A stretch of DNA of 64,000 nucleotides from contig NZ_SLYD01000001.1 in NCBI RefSeq assembly GCF_004340945.1, positions 682,001-746,000 of the forward strand. Direction: 5' to 3'. Within the stretch, counting starts at the first letter, position 1. Each line of letters begins with the position of its first letter. Below, one piece after another: positions 1-8,769 of the stretch. A model generated the notes under the pieces. That model saw only the letters and a list, made by a program, of their open reading frames with translations. It did no database searches and was not told where the DNA came from. Source of the DNA: Sphingomonas sp. PP-F2F-A104-K0414. Its GTDB lineage: Bacteria > Pseudomonadota > Alphaproteobacteria > Sphingomonadales > Sphingomonadaceae. The position numbers and the translations under genes are program-made.

Positions 1-194
1 CCGAGCGCGTCGAGGATGATCCCGCCAGCCTCGCGCGCGGCGGCCGAGTCCTCTGGCAGTTGCTCGTTGCGCTTGGCCAATGCCGATTGCGGGCCAGAGG
101 TGGCGTTGCCGTCGATCCACTCGGCCGCGTCGATCAGCGCTCGGACGCGCGTCACGTCAGCCGGCTCGAGCACGTCGGGAATGGCGATCAGCAT
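1..194 (-). CDS. piuC: PiuC-type Fe(II)/2-oxoglutarate (PKHD) dioxygenase, 5' part only
   Basis: Only the first 64 or so codons are inside the window; the gene runs off the left edge. The ATG at 194-192 overlaps the TGA of the SEL1 gene (ATGCTGA), so the two are translationally coupled. The N-terminus reads [20 protein letters not shown] followed by [20 protein letters not shown], the characteristic start of the PiuC/YbiX family, where a Trp-(I/V)-Asp-Gly motif precedes a conserved SALAKxNxQLP segment. Family members are Fe(II)-dependent PKHD-type hydroxylases encoded beside catecholate siderophore receptors. The metal-binding HxD...H residues would lie outside the window. Family assignment is from recognition of the N-terminus; the iron-uptake context (receptor, SEL1 protein) agrees with it. 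Confidence 0.85.
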   Translation of the reverse strand, partial: MLIAIPDVLEPADVTRVRALIDAAEWIDGNATSGPQSALAKRNEQLPEDSAAAREAGGIILDAL

Positions 195-934
195 GCCGCC
201 GCCTCCCGCAATGCCGCCACGCCGGACGTCCGGAACGCCGGGATATCGCTCGCTTCCAGCCACGCTTCGGCCTTGGCGAGGAACGCCGCGTTGCCCCGTG
301 CGCCCGCCTGTCTCAGCCAACCAAGTGCCATTTCGATCTCCCCCGCCGCGCCAAGCATGCGCGCGTGATTGAAGCAGCCGCGGAAATCGCCGCCTTCCGC
401 CGCAGTCGCATAGCATGCCGCGGCACGCGTCATGTCGCGCTCGCAAGCCCAACCGTCTTCCGCGAAACTGCCGACGAAGTTGATCGCCTTCGCACTGGCG
501 AGCCCCGAGTGCATTGCCGCGACCTTCTCCAGCAACGCCAGCGCAGCCGGCTTGTCCTCGGCAACGCCCTCGCCCAGCGCAAGCAACGTCGCGTAATTGT
601 ACATCGCCCAGTCGAGCCCACGCGCCGCCGCGACGCGGTAGCATTCCGCCGCGCGCGTCTTGTCGATCCGCGTGCCCCAGCCGAGATCGTAGCAACGCCC
701 GACCATGTTGAGCGCCATCACGTGATGCTGCGCTGCCGCCTTGGTAAACCAGCCCAGCGCAGCGACCGGGTCCACCGCAACGCCAACTCCGTCGAGCAAC
801 ATCTGCCCATACACCGCCTGCGCCTCGGCAACGCCCGCGTCCGCTGCCTCGCGCACGAACGCCGCGCGCTCCTGCGGACTTCCAGAGAGGCGCGCGGCGA
901 TGGCGTCGGGGGTGAGGGTGTCGATCGCCGTCAT
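188..934 (-). CDS. SEL1-like repeat (TPR) protein of the siderophore receptor operon
   Basis: A 248-residue soluble protein made of Sel1-like repeats. Repeats are visible as A-xx-G-xx-Y/F-xx-A-xx-G units, for example [20 protein letters not shown], then [31 protein letters not shown] and [20 protein letters not shown]. No signal peptide is evident (starts [11 protein letters not shown]). It lies 7 nt downstream of the TonB-dependent receptor stop and overlaps the dioxygenase start, so the three form one operon. The order receptor, SEL1, PiuC is known from Pseudomonas and other proteobacteria, where expression is iron-controlled. The molecular role of the SEL1 member is unknown; a scaffold or interaction role is inferred only from the repeat type. 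Confidence 0.85.
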   Translation of the reverse strand: MTAIDTLTPDAIAARLSGSPQERAAFVREAADAGVAEAQAVYGQMLLDGVGVAVDPVAALGWFTKAAAQHHVMALNMVGRCYDLGWGTRIDKTRAAECYRVAAARGLDWAMYNYATLLALGEGVAEDKPAALALLEKVAAMHSGLASAKAINFVGSFAEDGWACERDMTRAAACYATAAEGGDFRGCFNHARMLGAAGEIEMALGWLRQAGARGNAAFLAKAEAWLEASDIPAFRTSGVAALREAAAC

Positions 935-941
935 ATCGTCC

Positions 942-3404
942 TCAGAAACGCAGGTTCACCGTGCCGAAGATCGTGCGACCGGCGGCGAGCGTGGCGTAGT
1001 GGCTGGCATAGGTCTGCGAGAAGTAGGTCTTGTTCGTCAAATTCTGCGCGTTGACGCTGAGGTCGACATTGTCGGTCAGCTTGTAGCTCGCGCGCGCATC
1101 GAAGCGCCAGTAATCGGGCGTGCTGCGTGTCAGGACCTTGGTCGCCGGGTTGACCGATACGACGCCGGCGACAGTCTGCGTCGCGGTGCGGTTGTCGGCA
1201 TAGCCACCGATCTGGTCGTCCATGTACAAGGCCGTGCCGCCGATCTGTAGCCGCTTGGTCACGGTGACGTTGGTCGTCGCGGTGAAGCTGTTCTTCGCGG
1301 TCTGCGGGACCTGCTTGCCGGTGTTGACCGACACGACGCCGATCGTCCGGGCCGGCTGCACGCCGGGGAGCGCGGCGGCGGTCAGCGTCGTGAAACCGCC
1401 ATCGATGATCTTCGGGTCGAGATGCGTGAAGCCCCCGAACACCGTCCAGCCGGGCAGGATCGTGCCGCTGACGTTGAACTCGACGCCGCGGATCCGCGTC
1501 TCGCCGATGAACGATGCGGTGTTGGTGTCGTCGAGCACGCGCGCGTTCGAGATTTCGGTCTGGAATACCGCCGCACCGAGTTGGAGCTTCTCGCCGAACA
1601 GGCTGGCCTTGGCGCCGACCTCGTACGACTTGGTTTTTTGCGGCTTCAGCAGGCTGAGCGTCGCGACGGTGATCGAATTATCCTCGCGGCCTTCGCCGAG
1701 CAGACTGTTGGGCGGCGTCGCGGCAGTCGCATAGCTTGCATACAGGCTGGTCTCGGGCGTCGGCTTGAACACGAGGCCGGCCTGCCAGTTGAACAGGTTG
1801 TCGACGCGCTTGATCCGGGTCTGCTGGGCACCCGGCAGGATGACGGTCGACTGAAACCGATCGTAGCGTGCGCCGAGGTTGAGGATCAGCGCCGGCATCA
1901 GCGTAATCGAATCAAACGCATAGACTGCCTTGGTGTTCGCGTCGTTCTGCGTCTCAGCGGACGTTGCGCCCTTCACGATCGGCGTCGGAGTGGTCGACGT
2001 GTCGCTCGTGTAATTGACCCACGGCGCATAGGGGTTTGGATTGAACAAGCTGACGCAATAGGAGCGCGCGATCGTCGCGGTGTTGCAACGTGGCGAGATC
2101 GTCGATCCGTTCGCCGACACGAACGCACCGCGCCTCGTCTTTTCCCACGAGATTTCGGTGCCGAGCGAGAAGCTGTGCTCGATACCGCCGGTATTGAACT
2201 TCCCGTACAGGTCGGTCTGGTCGACGATACTCTCGCTATAGCCGTAGCGCGTGTTGCCGCGAGTCCAGACATAGCCGCCATTGGTCACGTTCGCGCCGGT
2301 GTTGGTCGCGGTCGTGCCATAGACATTGCCCTGGCTGTCGTCGGGCAGCGTGAAGATATAGCTCTGGTCGCTGTGCGTGTAGCGCGCGGTGTTGCGCAGC
2401 GTGATGCCGCCGAAATCATGCTCGACGCGGAGCGTCGCTTGATTGGTGGTCGCATCGCGGAAATCGCGCGCGGCCAGCCCGTAGAAGTTCTTCCGCGAGA
2501 CGTAGCCGGTCTGGCCGCTGGCGGTCGTCACGGTGCCGAGCGCAGGCTGGGTCGTGACGTTGCCGGTGCCGGGATGATTATTGATCGTGTAGAGATACGG
2601 GATGCCGCTGTCGGGCAGTTCGCTGCTCTCCATGTGATAGAAGCTGGCGGTCAGCCGGGTCGGCGTGCCGAGCCCGACCGCGAACGATGGCGCGATGCCC
2701 CAGCGCTTCTGCCAGATCGCATCGCGCCCGGCGACGTCCTGATCGTGCCACATCCCCTCGATGCGGAACGCGGCGGTGTCCGAGACCTTGAGGTTCACGT
2801 CGCCGGTAATCCGCTTGTAGTCCGCCTCGCCGTAGCTGGCGCTGAGCGATCCGAAATTATCGAGCTGCGGCAGGCGCGACAGGATGTTGATCGTGCCGCC
2901 CGCCGAGCCGCGCCCGCCGAGCGTCGAATCCGAGCCGCGGACGATCTGGACCGAATCGACCGCGAACACTTCACGCGTCTGCGCGGCGAGATCGCGGACG
3001 CCGTCGACATAGATGCTGCCTTGGCTATCGAAACCGCGAATGAACGGGCGGTCGCCGATCGGATTGCCACCCTCCGCTGCGCCGAAGGTGATCCCGGGCA
3101 CGGTACGCAGCGCGTCGGCGAGACTGTTCGACCCGGTCTGCTCGATCACTTCCTTCGGCAGGACGATCACCGAACGCGGCGTGTTGACCAGCGGCGCGAC
3201 ATGTTTGGGACCTTCGTCGTGCAGGCGCTGGCCGTTGACGAGGACCTCCTCGCGCTGCTGCGCATCGGTCACCGGCGCGGCCGACTTGTCCGCATCCGCG
3301 GCATAGGCCGGCGCAGTCGCGAAGGCGCCGACGCACGACAAAGCGAGAAAGGCCGGCACGGTGGACGAACGCGGCAACGATGCACGCGGCGAAGGTAGCG
3401 ACAT
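942..3404 (-). CDS. TonB-dependent siderophore receptor (Fiu/catecholate type)
   Basis: An outer-membrane ferric-siderophore transporter of about 820 residues. The ATG at 3404 is preferred over a TTG at 3410 because an AAGGGG sequence lies about 8 nt upstream. Residues 1 to about 35 form a signal peptide ending near APAYA. The plug domain follows (VNTPRSVIVLPKEVIEQTGS, then the GDRPFIRGFDSQGSIYVDGV segment and QIVRGSDSTLGGRGSAGGTI). The remainder is a 22-strand barrel ending in ...FGTVNLRF with the terminal Phe expected of Bam substrates. A TonB-box candidate is the EEVLVNG stretch after the signal peptide. Length and plug motifs fit the siderophore-receptor TIGR family; the linked SEL1 and PiuC genes point to the Fiu/PiuA-like catecholate branch. 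The substrate is inferred, not shown. Confidence 0.93.
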   Translation of the reverse strand: MSLPSPRASLPRSSTVPAFLALSCVGAFATAPAYAADADKSAAPVTDAQQREEVLVNGQRLHDEGPKHVAPLVNTPRSVIVLPKEVIEQTGSNSLADALRTVPGITFGAAEGGNPIGDRPFIRGFDSQGSIYVDGVRDLAAQTREVFAVDSVQIVRGSDSTLGGRGSAGGTINILSRLPQLDNFGSLSASYGEADYKRITGDVNLKVSDTAAFRIEGMWHDQDVAGRDAIWQKRWGIAPSFAVGLGTPTRLTASFYHMESSELPDSGIPYLYTINNHPGTGNVTTQPALGTVTTASGQTGYVSRKNFYGLAARDFRDATTNQATLRVEHDFGGITLRNTARYTHSDQSYIFTLPDDSQGNVYGTTATNTGANVTNGGYVWTRGNTRYGYSESIVDQTDLYGKFNTGGIEHSFSLGTEISWEKTRRGAFVSANGSTISPRCNTATIARSYCVSLFNPNPYAPWVNYTSDTSTTPTPIVKGATSAETQNDANTKAVYAFDSITLMPALILNLGARYDRFQSTVILPGAQQTRIKRVDNLFNWQAGLVFKPTPETSLYASYATAATPPNSLLGEGREDNSITVATLSLLKPQKTKSYEVGAKASLFGEKLQLGAAVFQTEISNARVLDDTNTASFIGETRIRGVEFNVSGTILPGWTVFGGFTHLDPKIIDGGFTTLTAAALPGVQPARTIGVVSVNTGKQVPQTAKNSFTATTNVTVTKRLQIGGTALYMDDQIGGYADNRTATQTVAGVVSVNPATKVLTRSTPDYWRFDARASYKLTDNVDLSVNAQNLTNKTYFSQTYASHYATLAAGRTIFGTVNLRF

Positions 3405-3430
3405 AGACAAACCCCTTTGTTCTGAGGGGC

Positions 3431-3480
3431 TCGCTATTGAGAGTCGTTCGCACTGTCAACGCTAATGCGAGTAGTTCTCA
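3431..3480 (-). promoter_or_regulatory. Receptor promoter overlapped by two Fur-box-like sites
   Basis: On the minus strand a TTGACA (-35, 3459-3454) is separated by 17 nt from TAGCGA (-10, 3436-3431), about 27 nt before the receptor ATG. The spacer is filled by TGCGAACGACTCTCA (3452-3438), and a second site, TGAGAACTACTCGCA, lies just upstream (3480-3466). Both resemble the 7-1-7 Fur core TGATAATNATTATCA (10 and 9 matching positions), and the two are partly inverted copies of one another. Position and match fit iron repression by Fur of the receptor-SEL1-piuC operon. This is inference from pattern matching. Confidence 0.6.
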
Positions 3481-3720
3481 ACCTGGGTTATCGAACAGCC
3501 ATGTTCTCAACGCGCTAGCGAGGTTCGGCGAATTATCCGCAACGATGCGAATTGCGTCGATTTCGGCGACGAGCGCGGACAACGGCAGGGCGAGACGCGC
3601 GGCCGCGGCTTCGAGCGCCTGCCAGAAGACGGGTTCGAGGCTGATCGAAGTCTGGTGGCCGGCGATCGTGATCGAGCGCTTGACGGGCCCGTGGAACCCG
3701 CCCGCGGGCGCTTCGATCAC
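3478..3720 (-). CDS. Small ribbon-helix-helix domain protein
   Basis: An 80-residue protein beginning with GTG at 3720, 7 nt after the cobT stop; an in-frame ATG at 3789 would overlap cobT by 62 nt and is less likely. The sequence VKRSITIAGHQTSISLEP, followed by a helix FWQALEAAAARLALPLSALV and a second helix rich in small residues, has the beta-helix-helix layout of the RHH_4 (arylsulfate sulfotransferase-associated) ribbon-helix-helix family common in alphaproteobacteria. Such proteins bind DNA as dimers, but many members have no known target. It is the last gene of the cobS-cobT transcript. Its stop abuts the Fur-controlled promoter of the convergent receptor operon region. Confidence 0.75.
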   Translation of the reverse strand: MIEAPAGGFHGPVKRSITIAGHQTSISLEPVFWQALEAAAARLALPLSALVAEIDAIRIVADNSPNLASALRTWLFDNPG

Positions 3721-3727
3721 CGCTAGA

Positions 3728-5551
3728 TCACTCGGTGTCGAACAGCGAAGCCAGCTGTTCGATGATGGTGCCGCCGAGCTGTTCGACATCCATGATCGTC
3801 ACGGCGCGCGCGTAATAGCGGGTGACGTCGTGGCCGATGCCGATCGCGACCAGCTCGACGGGCGACTTGCTCTCGATCCAGCCGATCACCTGCCGGAGGT
3901 GCCGTTCGAGATACGAGCCCGAGTTCACGCTGAGCGTCGAATCGTCGACCGGCGCGCCGTCGCTGATCACCATCAGGATGCGGCGCTCCTCGGGCCGCGC
4001 GACCAGACGCGCATGCGCCCACATCAGCGCCTCGCCGTCGATATTCTCCTTGAGCAACCCCTCGCGCATCATCAGGCCGAGCGAGTTGCGCGCGCGGCGC
4101 CACGGTTCGTCGGCACGCTTGTAGACGATGTGGCGGATGTCGTTGAGCCGACCCGGCTGCGGCGGACGTCCTGCGGCCAGCCACGTCTCACGGCTCTGCC
4201 CGCCCTTCCACGCACGCGTCGTGAAGCCGAGGATCTCGGTCTTCACACCGCACCGCTCGAGCGTGCGTGCGAGAATATCCGCGCTGATCGCCGCGATCGA
4301 GATCGGGCGGCCGCGCATCGAGCCGGAATTGTCGATCAGCAGCGTCACGACGGTGTCGCGGAAGTCGGTCTCCCGCTCGGCCTTGTAGCTCAGGGACAAG
4401 GTCGGGTTGACGATCACGCGCGCGAGCCGCGCCGCGTCGAGAATGCCCTCCTCCTGATCGAAATCCCACGACCGCGACTGCTGCGCCATCAGCCGCCGCT
4501 GGAGCCGGTTGGCGAGCTTCGACACGGTCGATTGCAGATGCACGAGCTGCTGGTCGAGATAGCCGCGTAGGCGTGCGAGTTCGTCGGCGTCGCACAGCTC
4601 GGTGGCCGCGATCACCTCGTCGAACTGCGTCGTCCACGGCTTGTAATCGAACGCGCCGCCCATGTCCGCGAACGGACGGTTCGGGCGGACCGGCTGCATG
4701 CCTTCCTCGCCGTCGTCGCCGGGCTCGCCGTCGATGTCGTCCATCGACTCGTCGCTCTGCTCCTGGCCGTCGCTTTCCTCGTTCTGCTGCTCGGACTGTT
4801 CGCCGCGCGCCTCGACTTCGCCCTGGCCGTCCTCGCCCTGGTCGTCGCCTTCGTCGCCCTCGTCCTGCTGCTGCTCGTCGGTGCCCTCGTCCTCGGAGCC
4901 GCCTTCGTCACTCTCCTCGGGGACCTGATCACCCTCGACCAGTTCGAGTTCCTGCAGCATTTTCCGGGCAAGGCCCTGGAACGCCTTCTGGTCGTCGAGC
5001 GCATAGGCCAGCGCGTCGAGATCGGTCTTGCTCTCGATCCACTCGCGCACCAGCGCGAGGCCGGGCGCGGCAATCGCCGGCGATTCCTGCCCGGTCAGCC
5101 GTTCGCGCACCATCAGACCCAGCGCGGTCGACAACGGCACTTCGTCACGATTGCGAGCGCGCGTAATCGGGTCGGCGCGGAGGCGAACGTCGAGCGCACG
5201 TTCGAGGTTCTCGGTAATCCCCGCATAGCCACGCGACCCGAGTGCCTCGACCCGCGCAGTCTCAACCGAATCGAACACCGCGCGCGCGACCGCCTCGACC
5301 GGCGCGGCGCGGTTATGCAGAGCAATGTCGTGCAGCTTCAACCGCAGCGCAAAGCCATCCGCAAACCCACGCGCCTCGGCCACCTGCTCCGCTGGCAAAG
5401 CCCGCGCGGGCATCGGCACCTTGATATGCTTGCCCGACTGCGCCGGCGCATCCGCGGTGAAGGCGAGCTCGACCTCCGGCTCCTCCGCGATCGCACGCGC
5501 GGTACCGGCGAGGACCGCCTTGAAGCGATCGAGAGGGGTTTCATTGGCCAA
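3728..5551 (-). CDS. cobT: Cobaltochelatase subunit CobT (vWA domain)
   Basis: A 607-residue protein close in length to Pseudomonas denitrificans CobT. It has an N-terminal alpha-helical domain (residues about 1-200), a long Asp/Glu/Gln/Gly-rich linker (about 205-285) and a C-terminal von Willebrand A domain with a MIDAS motif DNSGS at 407-411. With CobS it forms the AAA+ chaperone-like motor that powers Co insertion into hydrogenobyrinic acid a,c-diamide by CobN in aerobic B12 synthesis. The start is TTG (5551-5549) 4 nt after the cobS stop; no in-frame ATG lies nearby. No cobN or other B12 gene is in the window. Family assignment is firm; B12 function here is inferred. Confidence 0.92.
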   Translation of the reverse strand: MANETPLDRFKAVLAGTARAIAEEPEVELAFTADAPAQSGKHIKVPMPARALPAEQVAEARGFADGFALRLKLHDIALHNRAAPVEAVARAVFDSVETARVEALGSRGYAGITENLERALDVRLRADPITRARNRDEVPLSTALGLMVRERLTGQESPAIAAPGLALVREWIESKTDLDALAYALDDQKAFQGLARKMLQELELVEGDQVPEESDEGGSEDEGTDEQQQDEGDEGDDQGEDGQGEVEARGEQSEQQNEESDGQEQSDESMDDIDGEPGDDGEEGMQPVRPNRPFADMGGAFDYKPWTTQFDEVIAATELCDADELARLRGYLDQQLVHLQSTVSKLANRLQRRLMAQQSRSWDFDQEEGILDAARLARVIVNPTLSLSYKAERETDFRDTVVTLLIDNSGSMRGRPISIAAISADILARTLERCGVKTEILGFTTRAWKGGQSRETWLAAGRPPQPGRLNDIRHIVYKRADEPWRRARNSLGLMMREGLLKENIDGEALMWAHARLVARPEERRILMVISDGAPVDDSTLSVNSGSYLERHLRQVIGWIESKSPVELVAIGIGHDVTRYYARAVTIMDVEQLGGTIIEQLASLFDTE

Positions 5552-5555
5552 AGGT

Positions 5556-6560
5556 TTAGGCCTTGCCCACCACGCTCTCGGGGAGATCCTTGCCGAACAC
5601 GCGCTGGTAATATTCGGCGACCAGCGGCCGTTCCGCCTCGTCGCACTTGTTGAGGAACGACAGGCGGAACGCGAAGCCGACGTCGCCGAAGATCAGCGCG
5701 TTCTGCGCCCAGGTGATCACCGTACGCGGGCTCATCACGGTCGAGATGTCGCCGTTGACGAACCCCTTGCGAGTCATGTCCGCCACCCGCACCATGTTCT
5801 CTACGACCTTCTTGCCGTCTGGCTTGTCGTACTCGCCCGACTTGGCGAGCACGATCTGCGCCTCGACCTTGGCCGGCAGATAGTTGAGCGTGACGACGAT
5901 GTTCCAGCGGTCCATCTGGCCCTGATTGATCTGCTGCGTGCCGTGATACAGCCCGCTCGTATCGCCGAGCCCGACCGTGTTGGCGGTCGCGAACAGGCGG
6001 AACCACGGGTTCGGGCGGATCACGCGGTTCTGGTCGAGCAACGTCAGCTTGCCCTCGGTCTCCAGCACGCGCTGGATCACGAACATCACGTCGGGGCGGC
6101 CCGCGTCATACTCGTCGAACACAAGCGCGGTTGGGGTCTGCAACGCCCAGGGGAGCAGGCCTTCGCGGAACTCGGTGATCTGCTGGCCGTCCTTGAGGAC
6201 AATCGCATCGCGCCCGATCAGGTCGATGCGGCTGATGTGCGCGTCGAGGTTGATGCGGATGCACGGCCATTTCAGGCGCGCCGCGACCTGCTCGATATGC
6301 GTCGACTTGCCGGTGCCGTGATAGCCCTGGACCATCACGCGACGGTTATGCGCGAAGCCCGCCAGCACGGCGAGCGTCGTGTCGGCATCGAAGACGTACG
6401 CCGGATCGAGATCGGGCACGCGCTCATCGGCTTCGGAGAAGGCCGGCACTTCCATATCGGAATCGATCCCGAACATCTCGCGCACCTTCACCATGCGGTC
6501 GGGTGCGTCGAGGATCGTGGTCTCGCGGCTATCGGGCTGGGTATTCGGGATATCGGTCAT
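5556..6560 (-). CDS. cobS: Cobaltochelatase subunit CobS (AAA+ ATPase)
   Basis: A 334-residue AAA+ ATPase of the MoxR/CobS type. Walker A is GYHGTGKST at 79-87, Walker B ALVFDEYD at 145-152, and a sensor-1-like FATANT follows in [16 protein letters not shown]. The N-terminal about 60 residues match the CobS-specific leader ([10 protein letters not shown]). It forms a hexameric ring with CobT that remodels or energises the CobN chelatase. cobT follows after 4 nt. A HxlR gene lies 43 nt upstream on the same strand, so the pair may be co-transcribed with it or use a promoter in the short gap. Orphan cobS-cobT pairs beside bolA and a J-domain gene are common in alphaproteobacteria. Confidence 0.93.
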   Translation of the reverse strand: MTDIPNTQPDSRETTILDAPDRMVKVREMFGIDSDMEVPAFSEADERVPDLDPAYVFDADTTLAVLAGFAHNRRVMVQGYHGTGKSTHIEQVAARLKWPCIRINLDAHISRIDLIGRDAIVLKDGQQITEFREGLLPWALQTPTALVFDEYDAGRPDVMFVIQRVLETEGKLTLLDQNRVIRPNPWFRLFATANTVGLGDTSGLYHGTQQINQGQMDRWNIVVTLNYLPAKVEAQIVLAKSGEYDKPDGKKVVENMVRVADMTRKGFVNGDISTVMSPRTVITWAQNALIFGDVGFAFRLSFLNKCDEAERPLVAEYYQRVFGKDLPESVVGKA

Positions 6561-6603
6561 GTTGGCCTCGTGTTCCCGACCGCTCTAGGACAAGCGAGGG
6601 GCG

Positions 6604-7293
6604 TTACTCAACCGCGACCTTATCCGGTAGCGGAAAGAGTGTGACGAACCGCTCGGCGAGCGCACGGTTCCCGGTGATCTGCAATGTGCCCGCGGCTTCC
6701 GCATCGCGAAAGGGCCTTGCGCCATAGACGAGCGATGCGATCGTCATCGGATCGCCGTCGAACGTGACGCCCGCTTCCGACGGGTCGGCGCGCACGACAT
6801 GGATCCAGTCGCCATCGACCCGGCCGACGAACCCCTCGCCGCCCAGCCGAAAACCGACGACCGCGGTCCAGCCATCGGCGCGCTGCCGCGAGAACGTCGT
6901 CCGGAACGACAGCATCAGCGAGGCCGCGCTGAGCGGCAGGGTGGGATCATGCGCCGGCGATCGCGCCGCCCATCGACCAAGTTCGCGGATCGCGGTCTCG
7001 CTCTCATACCCCCAGGGCGTCAGTTCGTAGACCTGCACGCTGGCCGGCGACGGCAGCATGCGCCGGGTCAGGATACCGGCGCGCGCCAGTCCCCCCAGCC
7101 GCTGCGTCAGGACGTTCGCGCTGATCCCGCCGAGGTCAGCCTTCAGTTCGCCGAACCGGCGCGGACCGAACATCAGTTCGCGCACGACCAGCAGCGACCA
7201 GCGCTCTCCAATCAGTTCGAGCGCCATCGCGGTGCCGCATGCATCGTCATACCACCGCTTCGATGAGACTTCGGTTACATTTTCTAACTTCAT
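6604..7293 (-). CDS. HxlR-family winged-helix transcriptional regulator with C-terminal extension
   Basis: A 229-residue regulator starting at ATG 7293. Residues about 12-105 carry the HxlR winged helix: CGTAMALELIGERWSLLVVR, then MFGPRRFGELKADLGGISAN and VLTQRLGGLARAGILTRRML, ending in YELTPWGYE. The Cys near the N-terminus (DDACGTA) is typical of the family and can act as a redox or electrophile sensor in some members. The C-terminal 100 residues form an SCP2-like/sterol-carrier-type extension (LMLSFRTTF, GDPMTIASLVYGARP) seen in longer HxlR proteins. It is divergent from the VOC gene, 75 nt away, which makes that gene the likely target. The inducer is not known. Confidence 0.85.
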   Translation of the reverse strand: MKLENVTEVSSKRWYDDACGTAMALELIGERWSLLVVRELMFGPRRFGELKADLGGISANVLTQRLGGLARAGILTRRMLPSPASVQVYELTPWGYESETAIRELGRWAARSPAHDPTLPLSAASLMLSFRTTFSRQRADGWTAVVGFRLGGEGFVGRVDGDWIHVVRADPSEAGVTFDGDPMTIASLVYGARPFRDAEAAGTLQITGNRALAERFVTLFPLPDKVAVE

Positions 7294-7294
7294 A

Positions 7295-7309
7295 GTTGTT
7301 TTAAATAAC
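7295..7309. promoter_or_regulatory. Candidate HxlR operator (imperfect palindrome)
   Basis: GTTGTTTTAAATAAC is a 15-nt imperfect palindrome (12 of 15 positions symmetric) placed 1 nt upstream of the HxlR ATG, inside the 75-nt gap to the divergent VOC gene. It is conspicuously AT-rich in a GC-rich genome. Position and symmetry suit an autoregulatory operator; no binding data are implied. Confidence 0.4.
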
Positions 7310-7368
7310 GGTTGCGCGCATGCATTGCAAATACCGGTGTGAAACCGAGTCGAACCAGGAGAGCCGCC

Positions 7369-7797
7369 ATGAGCAAGGCCATATTCTTGAACCTGCCGGT
7401 TGCCGACGTCGCGGCCGCGACCGCATTCTATGCAGCGATCGGGTTCGAGCGGAACGCGATGTTTTCCAACGATCAGGGATCGGCGATGGCATGGTCCGAC
7501 ACGATTTCCGTGATGCTGCTCGATCGCGCGTTTTATTCGACCTTCACGTCCAAGCAGATCATCGACGCGAAGACGACCAGCGGCGTGCTGCTGGCCCTGT
7601 CGTTCGACAGCCAAGCCGAGGTCGATGCGATTACGGAAGCGGCCCTGGCGGCGGGTGGACGCGAATTGCACGACCCGGAGGACATGGGCTTCATGTACAG
7701 CCGCGCCTTCGAAGACCTCGACGGGCATGGCTGGGGACCGTTCTTCATGGACATGGCCGCCGCGGCGGCGACGATGGGCGGGGCCCAGCCAACCTGA
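7369..7797 (+). CDS. VOC (glyoxalase/bleomycin-resistance) family protein
   Basis: A 142-residue single-domain protein with a good AGGAGA Shine-Dalgarno before ATG 7369. The fold signature is two beta-alpha-beta-beta-beta modules: KAIFLNLPVADVAAATAFYA at the N-terminus and the closing FEDLDGHGWGPFFMD segment with the conserved Asp-Gly-x-Gly/His turn. This family includes lyases, dioxygenases and binding proteins; the sequence resembles the unspecified VOC proteins of the PhnB-like/At5g48480 group rather than glyoxalase I, so no reaction is assigned. It is divergently transcribed from the HxlR regulator, a frequent pairing in which the regulator senses a reactive electrophile. Function beyond the fold is inference. 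Confidence 0.82.
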   Translation: MSKAIFLNLPVADVAAATAFYAAIGFERNAMFSNDQGSAMAWSDTISVMLLDRAFYSTFTSKQIIDAKTTSGVLLALSFDSQAEVDAITEAALAAGGRELHDPEDMGFMYSRAFEDLDGHGWGPFFMDMAAAAATMGGAQPT

Positions 7798-7834
7798 TCC
7801 GGCGGGGCAGCGGCGCGAACCAAACGCCGACGCA

Positions 7835-8443
7835 TCATGCGAACGCCGCTGCGCCCTTCAGGTGCTGGTAGGCCGCGATCACCTTTTGCAAGTCGGCCTC
7901 GTGCGCGCGGTCGCCGCCGTTGCGGTCGGGATGGAAGCGCCGCACGAGTTCGCTGTAGCGTTTGCGCAGTTGCGTGCGGTCGGTATCGGTCCCCAATCCG
8001 AGCACGCGCAACGAGCGCCGTTCGCCGTCGGACAGCACGCGGCCGTCTTTCCGCGCCGCCGCCAAGCGTTCGCCGAACCGCGCGCCGATCGCATCGATCG
8101 GGTCGGCGAAGTCCGCCCATTTCGGCGGGGTATCACCACCGCCATGCGCGAACGCCCGTGTCTCGCGTTCCCAGCCCGCCATCGGTCGCTGGGCGTGGTG
8201 GATCTCGTCTGCGGTCATGCCGTCGAAGAAATTATAGCCCGAGTTGAACGCGCGGACATGCTCGAGGCAGAACCAGCGGAACTGCGGCGGGCCACCTTCG
8301 CTCGGCCCTTCGAGCGGTGGCGCGCGAAATTCGCCGGCCTCCTCGCAGTCGCGCCACATGCAGACGCGCCCGTTCCCTTCCACGCGGCCGTGAAACCGTG
8401 GGCTGGGGCGCTCCTTCCGCTCTTTTCGATCCTCGTCCGCCAC
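7835..8443 (-). CDS. J-domain (DnaJ-like) protein with N-terminal Cys-rich region
   Basis: A 202-residue protein starting at GTG 8443. The J domain is at the C-terminus (about 145-200): RRSLRVLGLGTDTDRTQLRK, then the HPD motif at 171-173 in RRFHPDRNGGD, and helix III/IV to the end. The HPD tripeptide is what stimulates DnaK ATPase. The N-terminal part has Cys28, Cys33, Cys59 and His62 (CMWRDC, WFCLEH), a possible zinc site. Placement of a J domain at the C-terminus and linkage to bolA and cobST are typical of alphaproteobacteria. Divergent from bolA with 38 nt between starts, so the two probably share a promoter region. Confidence 0.9.
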   Translation of the reverse strand: MADEDRKERKERPSPRFHGRVEGNGRVCMWRDCEEAGEFRAPPLEGPSEGGPPQFRWFCLEHVRAFNSGYNFFDGMTADEIHHAQRPMAGWERETRAFAHGGGDTPPKWADFADPIDAIGARFGERLAAARKDGRVLSDGERRSLRVLGLGTDTDRTQLRKRYSELVRRFHPDRNGGDRAHEADLQKVIAAYQHLKGAAAFA

Positions 8444-8481
8444 CGGCTCCCCGCGCTTCCAAAACGGGCTATATAGGGTCG

Positions 8482-8769
8482 ATGACAGACCTCGCCACCG
8501 GCTCCGTACAGGACCAGATCACCGCCCGCCTCACCGCGACCCTCGCCCCGACGCAGCTGATCGTCGTCAACGAGAGCGGGCTTCATGCCGGCCATATGGG
8601 CGACGACGGCACCGGCGAGACGCATTTTCGCGTCGAGGTAGAAACGCCGCAGTTCGAAGGGCTTAATCGCGTCGCCCGCCAGCGGCTTGTGAACCAGGCG
8701 CTCGCCGAACTGTTGAGCACGAAGATTCACGCGCTCGCCATCAAGGCCCGCGCGCCTGGGGAAATCTGA
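8482..8769 (+). CDS. bolA: BolA family protein
   Basis: A 95-residue BolA-like protein. The class signature VVNESGLHAGH, followed by THFRVEVETPQFEGLNRVAR and the C-terminal ALAIKA strand, covers the whole fold. BolA proteins bind monothiol glutaredoxin with a shared [2Fe-2S] cluster (through the His in the loop and the C-terminal His) and affect iron homeostasis and morphology. Start ATG 8482 was chosen because the upstream open frame has no family similarity. Its TGA overlaps the ATG of the GST gene (TGATG). Confidence 0.93.
   Translation: MTDLATGSVQDQITARLTATLAPTQLIVVNESGLHAGHMGDDGTGETHFRVEVETPQFEGLNRVARQRLVNQALAELLSTKIHALAIKARAPGEI

Noticed and set aside
1422..3398. A plus-strand open frame of 658 codons opposite the TonB-dependent receptor
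   Set aside because: Antisense shadow; composition typical of reversed GC-rich coding sequence.
3728..6560. Magnesium chelatase or MoxR-VWA pair instead of cobS-cobT
   Set aside because: Both proteins have CobS/CobT-specific N-termini and the long acidic linker of CobT.
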